Assembly (NCBI RefSeq): GCF_016865425.1
Contig: NZ_AP023355.1
Location: 5,206,198 to 5,270,197 of the forward strand
Direction: 5' to 3'
DNA from: Actinocatenispora thailandica
Lineage (GTDB): Bacteria; Actinomycetota; Actinomycetes; Mycobacteriales; Micromonosporaceae
DNA length: 64,000 bases
Each line of letters starts with the position of its first letter. Positions within the stretch are counted from its first letter, which is position 1. Shown here piece by piece: positions 17,965 to 26,764 of the stretch. The position numbers and the translations under genes were made by a program. Below the pieces are notes generated by a model, which saw only the letters and a program-made list of their open reading frames with translations, did no database searches and was not told the origin of the DNA.

Positions 17965-19876
17965 GAACACCTGGCACCCGGTCGGGGCCGTCCACGCGGA
18001 TCGCCGGGGCCGTGGCGCGAAGTGGCATCGACGGGGAAGCATCCCGTTCGAAGATTTCCGGCGGGCCTGCTGGCGCGCCGCTGGAGGCTCCCGGGCTGTG
18101 TTTGATGCCATCGTACTGGCGACGGAGCCGGGGCAAGGCAATCGATCCGGCACCGGCTGGATTCGAAGAAGCGGGACCGAAGCCGACCGCCGGCGCTGTA
18201 CCGGTGTGCGACAGGTCCGTACGGGGCGATGGTGCGTGCCGATCGGGTCGTGCCTGCCGCTCGGAGGTGGCGCTCGTGGTCGGTGCGCCCACCCGTGCGG
18301 TGCGACGCCGCTCCCGTCCACCGAGCGGCATCGGATCGACCGGTTCTGCTGGGCGCCTGGTGCTTGCAGGACGGCCGGGCATACCCGGCACGGTCTGACG
18401 CGGGCCGGCGGCCGGCTCGACGGGTTCCGGACCGGTCCGCTCGGCGCCCGGTGGCCCGGGAACCGTCTCGGGAAAGGGGGCCGCAATGGTCGCCGCAGGG
18501 TGCTGGCGAGGCGCGGAGGGACGCCCCCTACCCTCCGGCGATCGGCGGGGAAGCGGGTCGTCGGAGTTCGGCACCGTCGGATCGGTGTCCGCGAAACGGG
18601 CTCCGGCCGCCGACCTGACCTGGGCGCCGAGGTCTCGTCGTAGCTCGCTGTTCGGCACCGCTTCGGCCTCCGGCACCGCGCCGGTTCCCGGCGGGGCATC
18701 GGCGGCCGGTACCCCTTCGACATCAGGCCCCACACCGGCATCCGCGCCGGCATCCGGTATGGGTTCGACATCCGGTGTCGCGTCTGCCGTGGGCGGGCCG
18801 ACATCCGGTGCGGTTTCGCCCTTCGGCGCGGTTTCGGCATCCGGCACCGGGGCCGGGTCCGGTGGGACGGCGGTGTTCGGAGGTCCGTCGGCGCCGGATG
18901 CGAGGGTGGCGCGCTGCGGCACGGCCTCCGCGCGGTGTGTCGTGTCGTGATGTGGCACAGCAACGGTTCCCGCATCCGCAGCGGGCGGCTTCGGCCCCCG
19001 AGCCGGTGCCGATGGCGCATCCGTGCCAGCCGTTGCAGGTGCGTCTGCCACTGGGACCGACGGGGTCCGCTGTTGCGGACGGGCGGTCGAGTGCAGACCA
19101 AGGCGCCGGCTCTGGCCGAGGCTCGCCCGCGGGCCGGGCATCTGGTCGTTCCGGTGCGCTCGGCGGGCCTCGTCCTGCTGGTCCAACGTTCGCAGCAGGT
19201 CCAGCCAGGCCGGCTCACCCGACGACTCGTCATCGGTCTGGTCGAAGTCCTGATCCGGTGCAGGTTCAGGCCAGATCCCGGCGACGGGGCCCGGTGTCGG
19301 ATCCGGCGGAGGGAGCGGGCCGGTCACGTCCTGGTCGACCGGTACCGGGATCAGCGGTGGCTCGCCCTGTACCCAGAGCGACGTGTCGTGGTTCGCCGCT
19401 GCCGAGACCGGGTCGTCCTCGTCCCAGACCGGGTCGTCCTCGTCAGGCCCGGCCTGATCGTCTACCCGGACGCCGCGGACGGTATCCGGCGGGCGCGGTG
19501 CACCGACCCAGCGGTCACCAGCGTCGGTCAGGTCATGCCGACCGGCTGGATGGGCGACGACCGGGTGACGCGAGCGTCGCCACCCGTCCGGTGCCCGGCG
19601 CTCGACCGCGGCGACCGTCTCGATCGGTTCATCCGGTACGGCCGGCCGAGCCAGACCGCCCACCGTGCCGGCCGGGGACCGGCCCAGCGGTGGGAGTGCC
19701 CGCATCGGCGGGTCCGCCGCCGAAAGAGCAGGCACCGGCGGCTGAAAGCCGATCGTCGGCGTCAGGGCACCGGCGGTCGGAACTAGAGGAGCAAGCCTCG
19801 CCCACGCCCGAGCGGGATGCACGCCGGTGCCGGCGCCCGCTGTCGTTGCACGCCGACCGGTGAACGGCCATCGCAT
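17822..19876 (-). CDS. Large Pro/Ala/Asp-rich disordered eCIS protein
   Basis: 684 aa from ATG at 19876, preceded by GGAGGAGGCAGG. The composition is Pro, Ala, Asp and Gly-rich, with repeated acidic dipeptides such as DEDDPVWDEDDPV and a low-complexity tract of GxVPxAE-type repeats (about residues 310-420). One ordered segment, PAWLDLLRTLDQQDE, is visible near residue 230. There is no membrane helix, Walker motif or known domain. It sits between the tube-assembly genes and the second tube, a position where other contractile systems carry the tape-measure or ATPase gene. A length-determining role is possible but unproven. The last 50 residues overlap the next ORF and may be out of the true frame. 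Confidence 0.6.
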   Translation of the reverse strand: MRWPFTGRRATTAGAGTGVHPARAWARLAPLVPTAGALTPTIGFQPPVPALSAADPPMRALPPLGRSPAGTVGGLARPAVPDEPIETVAAVERRAPDGWRRSRHPVVAHPAGRHDLTDAGDRWVGAPRPPDTVRGVRVDDQAGPDEDDPVWDEDDPVSAAANHDTSLWVQGEPPLIPVPVDQDVTGPLPPPDPTPGPVAGIWPEPAPDQDFDQTDDESSGEPAWLDLLRTLDQQDEARRAHRNDQMPGPRASLGQSRRLGLHSTARPQQRTPSVPVADAPATAGTDAPSAPARGPKPPAADAGTVAVPHHDTTHRAEAVPQRATLASGADGPPNTAVPPDPAPVPDAETAPKGETAPDVGPPTADATPDVEPIPDAGADAGVGPDVEGVPAADAPPGTGAVPEAEAVPNSELRRDLGAQVRSAAGARFADTDPTVPNSDDPLPRRSPEGRGRPSAPRQHPAATIAAPFPETVPGPPGAERTGPEPVEPAAGPRQTVPGMPGRPASTRRPAEPVDPMPLGGRERRRTARVGAPTTSATSERQARPDRHAPSPRTDLSHTGTAPAVGFGPASSNPAGAGSIALPRLRRQYDGIKHSPGASSGAPAGPPEIFERDASPSMPLRATAPAIRVDGPDRVPGVHVSQLQTQGSGARRALPSIPAGRWPRFPSEPELSARPNDRHPNGGVR

Positions 19877-19903
19877 GCCCCTGCCTCCTCCCGATATCTC
19901 GGC

Positions 19904-20074
19904 TCACACTGATCCCCACGCCGTGCCGCCACCGCGGCCGGCAAGCACGTCCAGCTCGGCCAACAGGCGGATGCGCGTCGGATGCTCCAGATCGAGAATG
20001 GTGTCCAGGCTCCAGTGGAGATGAAAGGCGACGTACGCGATCTCGCCCCACAGCTGATCGGTCGCGTACGTCAG
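19904..20074 (-). CDS. DUF6760-like mini-protein of the eCIS locus (probable CTG start)
   Basis: 56 aa, too short and with too unusual a start for routine calling. The frame reads TYATDQLWGEIAYVAFHLHW, then SLDTILDLEHPTRIRLLAEL and ends WGSV. This WxEIAYVAYHxHW...ILDLEHPxR pattern is the small protein found beside tube genes in eCIS and related phage tails (DUF6760). In frame there is no ATG or GTG after the upstream stop (TGA TGC CAC GGG GGG ATC CTG); CTG at 20074 lies directly after GGGGGGAT and overlaps the preceding TGA. So CTG initiation coupled to termination of the upstream gene is the simplest reading. It is probably a tail-assembly chaperone partner. Confidence 0.75.
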   Translation of the reverse strand: MTYATDQLWGEIAYVAFHLHWSLDTILDLEHPTRIRLLAELDVLAGRGGGTAWGSV

Positions 20075-20487
20075 GATCCCCCCGTGGCATCACCGCCGAT
20101 GTCGACGCTGAACTCGTGCCCGCACTCGGGACACGCGACGTCCGCCTCCGTGTGCCCCTGCTGGTTGATCCGCCGGTACAGGTCCTGCAGAAAGGCCAGG
20201 TCCGAGGCGAACAGGCCCTCGACGACGTCGGTGTCGACCGGCTCGTAGGTGCCGAGGCGCACCAGGGTGCGCGCCAACAGCACGACGGTCAGATAGGCAG
20301 GGTTCTGCCGTACCCGAAAGTCCGTGCGCGGCGCGATCTCGTCCCGCGCGGTCGCGAGCCGCAACACGCCGTCTCGGTGCAGGGATCCGTTGCGGTCACG
20401 GTATCCCCGGGGCAGCACGAACGGGTACTCGGTGCGCAGGGACGGGTCCATCAGCTGTCCCGGAGCGCGTTGCACGCCTCGCGCCAT
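20071..20487 (-). CDS. eCIS tail-assembly protein with C-terminal CxxC
   Basis: 138 aa from ATG at 20487 behind GGGAGG. The sequence contains TEYPFVLPRGYRDRNG, HRDGVLRLATARDEIAP, the segment NPAYLTVVLLARTLVRLG and FLQDLYRRINQ, a pattern seen in small phage tail assembly proteins encoded right after the tube gene. The end, ADVACPECGHEFSVDI, contains a single CxxC that could bind zinc as a dimer. The stop overlaps the probable CTG start of the DUF6760-like gene. It is likely a tube/sheath assembly chaperone. Confidence 0.8.
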   Translation of the reverse strand: MARGVQRAPGQLMDPSLRTEYPFVLPRGYRDRNGSLHRDGVLRLATARDEIAPRTDFRVRQNPAYLTVVLLARTLVRLGTYEPVDTDVVEGLFASDLAFLQDLYRRINQQGHTEADVACPECGHEFSVDIGGDATGGS

Positions 20488-20512
20488 GACGACTGCACCT
20501 CCCGAGATCGGC

Positions 20513-21007
20513 TCAGAACGACGCCTTGGCGTTCGGGTCGATGATGTTGTCGCAGATCAACGTCAGCTCCATCATCACCAGATCGCTGGTACCGGACTTC
20601 ATCGATCCGATGTTCATCTTGGACGGCCAGGCGTTCTGGAGGATGTACTGCAGTCCGGGTGGCCCGCCCGGATACGGGTCCATCGGCCGGAAGAACTTCA
20701 GCGTGCAGGTCTTGTAGGCCGTCTCCAAGCCGGTGCGCACCATCTGGTACCAGGTCCAGATCGTGAGGTCCTTGTCCAGGCCACGCTTGAGCGTCACGGT
20801 CGGCGGCTTCTGCGCACCGAACAGCTTCGCGTGCTCGATGCCCTTCTTCCCGATCGCCTGATACTCGCCCGTGGTGGTCTCCATGTTGATGGCGCCGAGC
20901 TCAGCGAAGTTGACGGTCGACATCCCGGTGATCTCCAACTGGAAGATCGCGGCGCTGAGCAGCTCTGTGTGGGCACCGGGGCGGGCGATCTGGCGTGGTC
21001 CTGGCAT
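20513..21007 (-). CDS. eCIS major inner-tube protein, gp19-like
   Basis: 164 aa from ATG at 21007, preceded by AAAGGAG (the frame extends to 21043 but without signal). It carries the tail-tube pattern: AIFQLEITGMSTVNFAELG, KRGLDKDLTIWTWYQMVRTG, LKFFRPMDPYPGGPPGLQYIL, and the final MMELTLICDNI. It forms the hexameric rings of the inner tube that is propelled by the sheath and in eCIS carries cargo in its lumen. It follows the sheath gene by 72 bp, the usual order. Confidence 0.93.
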   Translation of the reverse strand: MPGPRQIARPGAHTELLSAAIFQLEITGMSTVNFAELGAINMETTTGEYQAIGKKGIEHAKLFGAQKPPTVTLKRGLDKDLTIWTWYQMVRTGLETAYKTCTLKFFRPMDPYPGGPPGLQYILQNAWPSKMNIGSMKSGTSDLVMMELTLICDNIIDPNAKASF

Positions 21008-21079
21008 CAGATGACTCCTTTGCGGTGGACGGGGCGACGGCACGGCGCCGGCATCGGATGCCGAACGACCGGGGTACGC

Positions 21080-22645
21080 TCACTCCTCCAGCGCCGCACC
21101 CTGTGCGAGTTGGGAGAGGCGGAAGACCACGAACTCGGCCGGTTTGACTGGTGCCAGGCCGATGTCGACGGTGAGTACGCCCGCGTCGAGGTTCTCCGGC
21201 GGATTGTTCTCGGCATCGCACTTGACGTAGAAGCCCTCCGCCCAGCTGCTGCCCATCAGTGCACCGGTCGCCCAGATACGGCCGAGGAACATCGTGATGA
21301 CTCGGCCGACGGTGTCCCACAGCGCGGCGTCGTTGGGCTCGAACACGACCCAGTTGGTACCCAGCAGGATCGACTTCTCCACCCAGTTGAACAGACGACG
21401 CACGTTCAGGTAGCGCCACTCGGCGTCGCTGGAGAGGGTGCGCGCCCCCCACACGCGGATGCCCTGCCCTGGGAAGAACCGGATGCAGTTGACGCCGATC
21501 GGGTTGAGTTGGTCGTGCTCGCCCTTGGTGATGGCAAGCTCCAGCGTCAGCGCACCGCGCACCACCTCGTTCGCCGGGGCCTTGTGCACGCCACGGGTCT
21601 CGTCGCTTCGTGCCCACACTCCGGCCAGATGCCCGCTGGGCGGCATCAGGATCGGCTTGCCCTGCGCCGGGTCCATGACCCTGATCCAGGGCCAGTAGAG
21701 CGCCGCGTACTTCGAGTCGTAGCCGGCCACGACGTTGCGCCACTCCTTGAGCTGCTGGGCGTTGAGGCCGGGCGGCGGATCCAGGATCGCGACCCGATCC
21801 CCCATCAGCTCACAGTGGGCGATCATCCCCAGTTGCACCGCCTTGAGCCCGTCGTCGTCGAGCGCGCCACGCTGGTAGGCGCTCATCAGATCAGGCGCGC
21901 ACAGCATGGTGACGTCCTCCAGGGCCTCCAGTCCGGCAAAGCCCGTCCGGTCGCCGACATCCCCGACGTACTCGGCCGCGTCGAGCCGGTTGTCCGCGGG
22001 AGCGGCGTCGCCGCCGGACAGCGCCACCTCGGCGCCCTGGCGCGGTACCAACGATCCGCCCTTGGTCTCCTCGACCGCGATCAACTTCGAGCGCTGCCGG
22101 ACCGCGGTGACCACGTTGGTCGCGCCACGCTTGACGGTCACGTCGGCGAAGGTCTCGACCACCTTGTCGCCCTGCTTGACGGTCAACGTGAACGTCCCGT
22201 CCGACGGCGTGGACGCCGCTTCGACCAGCACGGCAAGTGCCCGGCCGGCCGGGCCCGGCTGCAGCGCCCGTACCCGCAGCGCCGTCTTGTCTCCTGTGCT
22301 TGCCGGCAGGCTCGCGGTGGCATGGCCAGCCGTGAGCGCGGCCGGCTCATCGCCGGAGTTGGCCGCGTTACCCACCATCCCGGCGCCGATCCGGACCACA
22401 TAGGCCGACCCGCCGCCGTTGAGGAAGAAGCCGTAGACGGCGAGTGGCAGGTAGGCGCCGTCGAGGAAGGTACCGAAGGTTCGGGTGAACTGGGTCCAGT
22501 TGGTGATCAGGGTCGGCTCGTGAACCGGGCCTTTCTCGGCGAAGCCGACGAAGGCGGCAACAGCGGTGCCGACCGCTTCGATCGGTCGTGAGCCGGAGGA
22601 GACTTCCTCGACATAGACACCGGGAGACAGGTACGTCGCCGCCAT
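21080..22645 (-). CDS. eCIS contractile sheath protein
   Basis: 521 aa from ATG at 22645. The frame is open to 23035, but the conserved sheath N-terminus starts here: ATYLSPGVYVEEVSSGSRPIEAVGTAVAAFVGF is split in my reading into the PGVYVEE arm and the AVGTAVAAF strand. The C-terminal half contains GVWARSDETRGVHKAPANEVV, INCIRFFPG-type NCIRFFPGQGIRVWGARTL, YLNVRRLFNWVEKSI and ENLDAGVLTVDIGLAPVKPAEFVVF, all standard in eCIS/phage sheaths. An inserted domain of about 150 residues in the middle carries low similarity. It is the first gene of the minus-strand structural operon. Only one sheath gene is present, while Afp and PVC have several. Confidence 0.96.
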   Translation of the reverse strand: MAATYLSPGVYVEEVSSGSRPIEAVGTAVAAFVGFAEKGPVHEPTLITNWTQFTRTFGTFLDGAYLPLAVYGFFLNGGGSAYVVRIGAGMVGNAANSGDEPAALTAGHATASLPASTGDKTALRVRALQPGPAGRALAVLVEAASTPSDGTFTLTVKQGDKVVETFADVTVKRGATNVVTAVRQRSKLIAVEETKGGSLVPRQGAEVALSGGDAAPADNRLDAAEYVGDVGDRTGFAGLEALEDVTMLCAPDLMSAYQRGALDDDGLKAVQLGMIAHCELMGDRVAILDPPPGLNAQQLKEWRNVVAGYDSKYAALYWPWIRVMDPAQGKPILMPPSGHLAGVWARSDETRGVHKAPANEVVRGALTLELAITKGEHDQLNPIGVNCIRFFPGQGIRVWGARTLSSDAEWRYLNVRRLFNWVEKSILLGTNWVVFEPNDAALWDTVGRVITMFLGRIWATGALMGSSWAEGFYVKCDAENNPPENLDAGVLTVDIGLAPVKPAEFVVFRLSQLAQGAALEE

Positions 22646-22856
22646 CGGACACCCCACTGGGTCGAAGTTGTCGGAGCGCGACCGGGACGCCGCAGCGTTG
22701 CCGGGTGGGGCGAGCATCGCAGCTGGGCCCGCGGGCCGTACCGAACGCACGGGCCTCCGATCGGGCCACCGCCGATGCCCGGACGGGCATCGACGACGCT
22801 CGCCTGTCTGCCCGCCGGGGCAGGCAGCCGGCACGCCGCTCGGTGACGATCGGGGG
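22646..22856. promoter_or_regulatory. Divergent promoter region of the eCIS locus
   Basis: The 211 bp between the sheath start (22645, minus) and the DUF4255 start (22857, plus) must hold the promoters of both eCIS arms. I see no convincing -35/-10 pair. An imperfect inverted motif, TGCCCGGACGGGCA at about 22774-22787, is a candidate operator for the LuxR/BTAD regulators located at 37-41 kb, but this is speculative. Confidence 0.4.
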
Positions 22857-23453
22857 GTGATCGCCGACCTGGACACCGCGCTGGAGCGTTGGCTTGCGCG
22901 GATGCTGCCCCAGGAGGTTGCGATCGTGCTCGACCCGCCCGCGACACCCGGCCCGGCCCCGGTGGTGCACGCCTGGCTGTACGCAATCCGCGAGGACCCC
23001 GACGGTGCACCGGCGGGTGGCAGCAGCGTGCGCAATGACGATGGCCGGGTGGTCGCCCGGCTGCCGGCGCCGCGCAGGTACCGGTTCGACTACCTGTTGA
23101 CGGCGTGGGCGCAGACCGCCCGGCGCGAGCACGAGTTGCTCGGACAGGTCCTTGTCGCCGCGGCAAGCACCCTCGCGCTGCCGCCGGAGTACCTCGACGG
23201 AAGGCTGGCCAACGGGTATCCGGTCGTGGTGCGCTGCGCGCCGCAGGGTCCCGACCGGCCGGTCGGAACCGGTTGGTGGGCGGCCCGCCCGGCGGCGCAC
23301 ACCGCTCTTGCCCTCACCGTGCTCGCCACCCTCGTACCCGAGGCCGACGCCGAACTTGCACCGTCGCCGAGGCGGGTCGCGCTGCGATCGCAGCAGTCTC
23401 CGGCAGCGACGACACCCCGGCCACAGCGTCCTGCCGTCATCGAGGGACCGTGA
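22857..23453 (+). CDS. DUF4255 protein (Afp16/Pvc16-like sheath/tube terminator)
   Basis: 198 aa from GTG at 22857 (an upstream in-frame extension is Arg-rich and unlikely). DUF4255 is seen from the start: IADLDTALERWLARMLP, PVVHAWLYAIREDP, RYRFDYLLTAWA, EHELLGQVLVAA. In Afp and PVC the homologue caps the distal end of the tube and sheath and fixes particle length. The last 30 residues are Pro/Arg-rich. It is transcribed away from the sheath operon and precedes the large secreted protein gene by 79 bp. Confidence 0.88.
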   Translation: MIADLDTALERWLARMLPQEVAIVLDPPATPGPAPVVHAWLYAIREDPDGAPAGGSSVRNDDGRVVARLPAPRRYRFDYLLTAWAQTARREHELLGQVLVAAASTLALPPEYLDGRLANGYPVVVRCAPQGPDRPVGTGWWAARPAAHTALALTVLATLVPEADAELAPSPRRVALRSQQSPAATTPRPQRPAVIEGP

Positions 23454-23532
23454 CCTTCGGGCAACGGAACCTTCCCCGCCGGGTACCCCACACCTCCTGC
23501 TTCCGGCGGCTCCGGCCCGGTTGGCTGGCGGG

Positions 23533-26500
23533 ATGGCTGATCTGCACCACACGGCGCCGGGCCGTCGTCGGCGGTGGCTGCGCGGCGTCGCCGCAACCGC
23601 GGTCCTGGCCATGCTGGGCGCCGATCTCGGCGGCGGCGCGGCGTCGTCCGCGCCGGAAACCAGCGGCCGGACCATCCTGGTGGGCAGCGGCACGATCCCG
23701 TTCCCGAGCGGCACCGGTAGCGGCACCGCGCTGAGCGCGGACGGACGTTACCTGGCCTACTCGAGCGGTACGGCGGGGCAACCGAGCCGGATTCAGCTCG
23801 CCGACCTGCAGACCGGTACCCAGCAGACGATCTCGCCGGCCGGCGAAGCGGCGAGCGCGCCGAGTGTCTCCGGGGACGGCGCACTGGTCACCTACCAGGT
23901 CGATGACGGCGCCACGCCAACCTCGGGCATCGAGATGTGGCGCCGGTCTGGCGACGGGACCCTGCAACAGGTGACCGGGAGCGCCCGGGACCTGCAGTAC
24001 GAGCGGGTCGTGCCCTGCCTCGGAGCGGGTCCTGACGCCAGCGACCCGTGCGGACCGCGCCTGTCGGGTGACGGCAACACCCTGGTCTACCCGGTGCGGC
24101 AGACCGCCCGATCGCCATACCTGCGGCTGAGCACCGACGCCGTGCAGACATCGAGCGCGGCGCCGGGCCCTCGGACGGTGACCGCAGCCGCCAGCCAACT
24201 CGCCGCGGATCCGGTCCTGGACTTCGGCTCGGCCTACACCACCGGAACCGTGGTCACGCTGCCGCTGCATGTCACGGTCCTCGGCAGCGGTCAACCCGGC
24301 GTCGGCTCGCTGCGGATTCCGGCCAACATCCAGCCCTCGACCCCGATGCCCGCGGGTGCGGGCTTCGGCTTCGCCAACGATGACGGCACGCCGACCGACA
24401 CCAGCGATGCCTGCCGCCCGGTCGCCGTAGGCGCCACCTGCACGCTGTGGGTCAGTTACACCGCCGACATCCGGGAGCATCCATGCGCAGCCCGGTATGC
24501 AACCCTGACGCTGCGTGGCAGTACGCCGGCCGGCCAGAGCGCCCTGACCCTGGTGGCCCGTAACGCGGCAGGCGGCTGTCGGGCTGTAGAGAGCCAGTGC
24601 GCGCCCGCCGACCCTGCTCGGCCCGACACCGTGTCGGCCTCGGTGGGCACCGACAACGCCGGCACCACACTGGTCGACCTGGGTGCCCGACCCGCCGGCG
24701 GTACCTACGTGACGAGCTACACGATCCACAACACCCTGGGCGAGCCGGCACTGGTCGATGTGCAGGGCAGCGACTGCTCCCTCACCCAACTCGGTGGGGC
24801 CACCGGCCCCGACACTCGCTGCGGAAGCGGTGCGGTTCCGCCCGGCGGCGACTGCGCGCTGGTGGTCGCCTACCGGCCACGGCGAGACACGTTCCCACCC
24901 TCGGTTCTGCGCGCCACCTTGAGTACCGCCGCGGGTTGGGGCGACGGGCCTACCACAACCACTCTTGTCGTTGGTTCCGCCAGCCAGTACGGCGTGGTCG
25001 CCCGCCGCGATCCCGGCGGGCACGGCGACTTCGCCGCCGCGAAAAGCACGGTGGTCAGCACCGACGATGGCGGCGCGGCCATCGACGGGCGAGAGCCGGC
25101 GGTCTCCGCCGATGGTCGGTACGTGGCGTTCCGGTCCCACCGCGCCACCACCACGGCAACCGAACCGACCGATCTGGTCTATCTGCGCGACACCCGCACC
25201 GGTCACACCGCGCTGGTGTCCCGGCTGCCCGCGACCGGCAGCGCCGGCGGTTCGGTGGCTCAGTCGGCCCACGCCCCGACGCTGTCGGCCGACGGCTCCC
25301 GGGTCGCGTTCGAGGCACGACGCACCGGTCAGGACACCGGCCAGATCTACCTGCGCGACCAGACCAACGGCCGCACCGTGCTCGTCTCCGCCGCGGTCCG
25401 CAGTGGAGTGGGCGCCGATGGCCCCAGCTCTCGCCCCGCCCTGTCCGCCGACGGCACTACGGTGGCCTGGCAGTCCACCGCGACCGACCTGGTCACCGTG
25501 CCCGTGCCGGTGGAGGGCGGCCCGCAAGTATATGCACGCAACCTCGGCACGGCTCACACCAGCCAGACCGGGACCGAGCTGATCTCGACCAGCCCGGCCG
25601 GGCACGGCCAGGATCCGGCGATCAGCGCGGACGGCGGGGTCGTCGGATTCCGGTCAGCCGACACCGTGCACAGCTCCGTGGCATCGGCTCGTCAACCCGC
25701 CACGTTCCTCGCCCGGCTCCGCTATCCCAGCCCATCGACCTCCCCGACCGACATCGCGTTCGACCCACAGCCGGCCGGCACTACCAGCCTGCCTCGAACC
25801 GTGCGGGTGCGAAACGCTGGGCCGGGCCCGCTGCACGCCAGTATCGGTGTCACCGGCCCGTTCCGGATACTCGACAGCGACTGCGGCTCCACCGTCCACG
25901 CCAACGAGTCCTGCAGCCTCGACATCGTCTTCGAGCCGACCACGTCCGGCGACCTGAACGGTCAGCTCACCGTGTCAGCGTTGGTGTTCGCCGCGCCGAT
26001 CGGCGGGTCAACCAGCGTGACGCTGTCGGGCACCGGCGCGCCCGCGAGCGCAGGACTGCGCGCCGTCCCCGACTCCCTCAAGCTGGGCAGCCAGCAGCTC
26101 GGCGTCGCCAGTGATCGGGTCGCGCTCGCGTTGACCAACACCGGAACGGTGCCGTTGGCGGTCACCGCGGCGTTCCTGCCCGGCCGGGGGCCGGCGCAGT
26201 TCGGTGTCACCACCGGTTCGTGCCGCGGCTCGCTGGCGCCCGGGGCGGGTTGTCACCTGTTCGTACGGGTGACACCACGACAGCTCGGACGCCTGTCGGG
26301 CGAGCTGGCGGTGTCCGGCTCCGCTGGGCAGGCCGACACGGCGCAACTGGTACCGGTATCCGCCACCACGCGCACACCGGTGCTGGCCCTGAACCCGACG
26401 GTGGTCCGTCCACACGACGTGGTGACGCTCAGCGGCCGCTACTTCCCGCCCGGCACGAGGGTACGGATCGGTGGAGTGCGGCGCTCGGCCGTCGATGTCG

Positions 26501-26670
26501 ACACCGACCGCTCCGGGACCTTCGCCGTGCCGGTGGTACTTCTGGGCGACGAACCGACGGGTACCAGCCGGCCGCGTGCGCTCGTAGCGGGAGTCGGGGC
26601 GGTCACCGGGCCGGCGCTACTGGTGCAGGCGGCGACGAGCCAACCGAACCGGTTCGACACCAGGCGATAG
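23533..26670 (+). CDS. Large secreted beta-propeller/Ig-like protein of the eCIS locus
   Basis: 1045 aa. Basic N-terminus RRRRWLRG and a hydrophobic core (VAATAVLAMLGADLGGG) form a signal peptide; there is no lipobox. Repeated TolB/WD40-like blades appear at residues about 60-190 and 510-700 (SADGRYLAYSS, SADGRYVAFRS, SADGSRVAFEA, SADGTTVAWQS). Between and after them lie Cys-containing Ig-like 'choice-of-anchor/ASPM-SPD2-Hydin' domains (DIAFDPQPAGTTSLPRTVRV, FDPQPAG; CSLDIVFEPTTSGD) and a terminal IPT/TIG-like domain (SGRYFPPGTRVRIGG). There is no catalytic motif. Extracellular binding or a scaffold is the likely role, possibly related to particle release or target contact. The start has a weak ribosome site. 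Confidence 0.8.
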   Translation: MADLHHTAPGRRRRWLRGVAATAVLAMLGADLGGGAASSAPETSGRTILVGSGTIPFPSGTGSGTALSADGRYLAYSSGTAGQPSRIQLADLQTGTQQTISPAGEAASAPSVSGDGALVTYQVDDGATPTSGIEMWRRSGDGTLQQVTGSARDLQYERVVPCLGAGPDASDPCGPRLSGDGNTLVYPVRQTARSPYLRLSTDAVQTSSAAPGPRTVTAAASQLAADPVLDFGSAYTTGTVVTLPLHVTVLGSGQPGVGSLRIPANIQPSTPMPAGAGFGFANDDGTPTDTSDACRPVAVGATCTLWVSYTADIREHPCAARYATLTLRGSTPAGQSALTLVARNAAGGCRAVESQCAPADPARPDTVSASVGTDNAGTTLVDLGARPAGGTYVTSYTIHNTLGEPALVDVQGSDCSLTQLGGATGPDTRCGSGAVPPGGDCALVVAYRPRRDTFPPSVLRATLSTAAGWGDGPTTTTLVVGSASQYGVVARRDPGGHGDFAAAKSTVVSTDDGGAAIDGREPAVSADGRYVAFRSHRATTTATEPTDLVYLRDTRTGHTALVSRLPATGSAGGSVAQSAHAPTLSADGSRVAFEARRTGQDTGQIYLRDQTNGRTVLVSAAVRSGVGADGPSSRPALSADGTTVAWQSTATDLVTVPVPVEGGPQVYARNLGTAHTSQTGTELISTSPAGHGQDPAISADGGVVGFRSADTVHSSVASARQPATFLARLRYPSPSTSPTDIAFDPQPAGTTSLPRTVRVRNAGPGPLHASIGVTGPFRILDSDCGSTVHANESCSLDIVFEPTTSGDLNGQLTVSALVFAAPIGGSTSVTLSGTGAPASAGLRAVPDSLKLGSQQLGVASDRVALALTNTGTVPLAVTAAFLPGRGPAQFGVTTGSCRGSLAPGAGCHLFVRVTPRQLGRLSGELAVSGSAGQADTAQLVPVSATTRTPVLALNPTVVRPHDVVTLSGRYFPPGTRVRIGGVRRSAVDVDTDRSGTFAVPVVLLGDEPTGTSRPRALVAGVGAVTGPALLVQAATSQPNRFDTRR

Positions 26671-26764
26671 GCACGCACCGTTGCCCGAAGGGTCCGGACC
26701 GGATGCCCTCTATCGTTCCTCCCGCCGGGTACCGAGGCGGCCGGGCTGTCGGGAGACTGACCGC

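Noticed and set aside
20324-22591. A 755-codon plus-strand frame opposite the sheath gene
   Set aside because: His/Asp/Arg-rich shadow without domains; the sheath signature is on the minus strand.
23437-25605. A 722-codon minus-strand frame opposite the secreted propeller protein
   Set aside because: Low-complexity Gly/Arg/Val composition and no recognisable motif; the plus strand has a signal peptide and propeller repeats.
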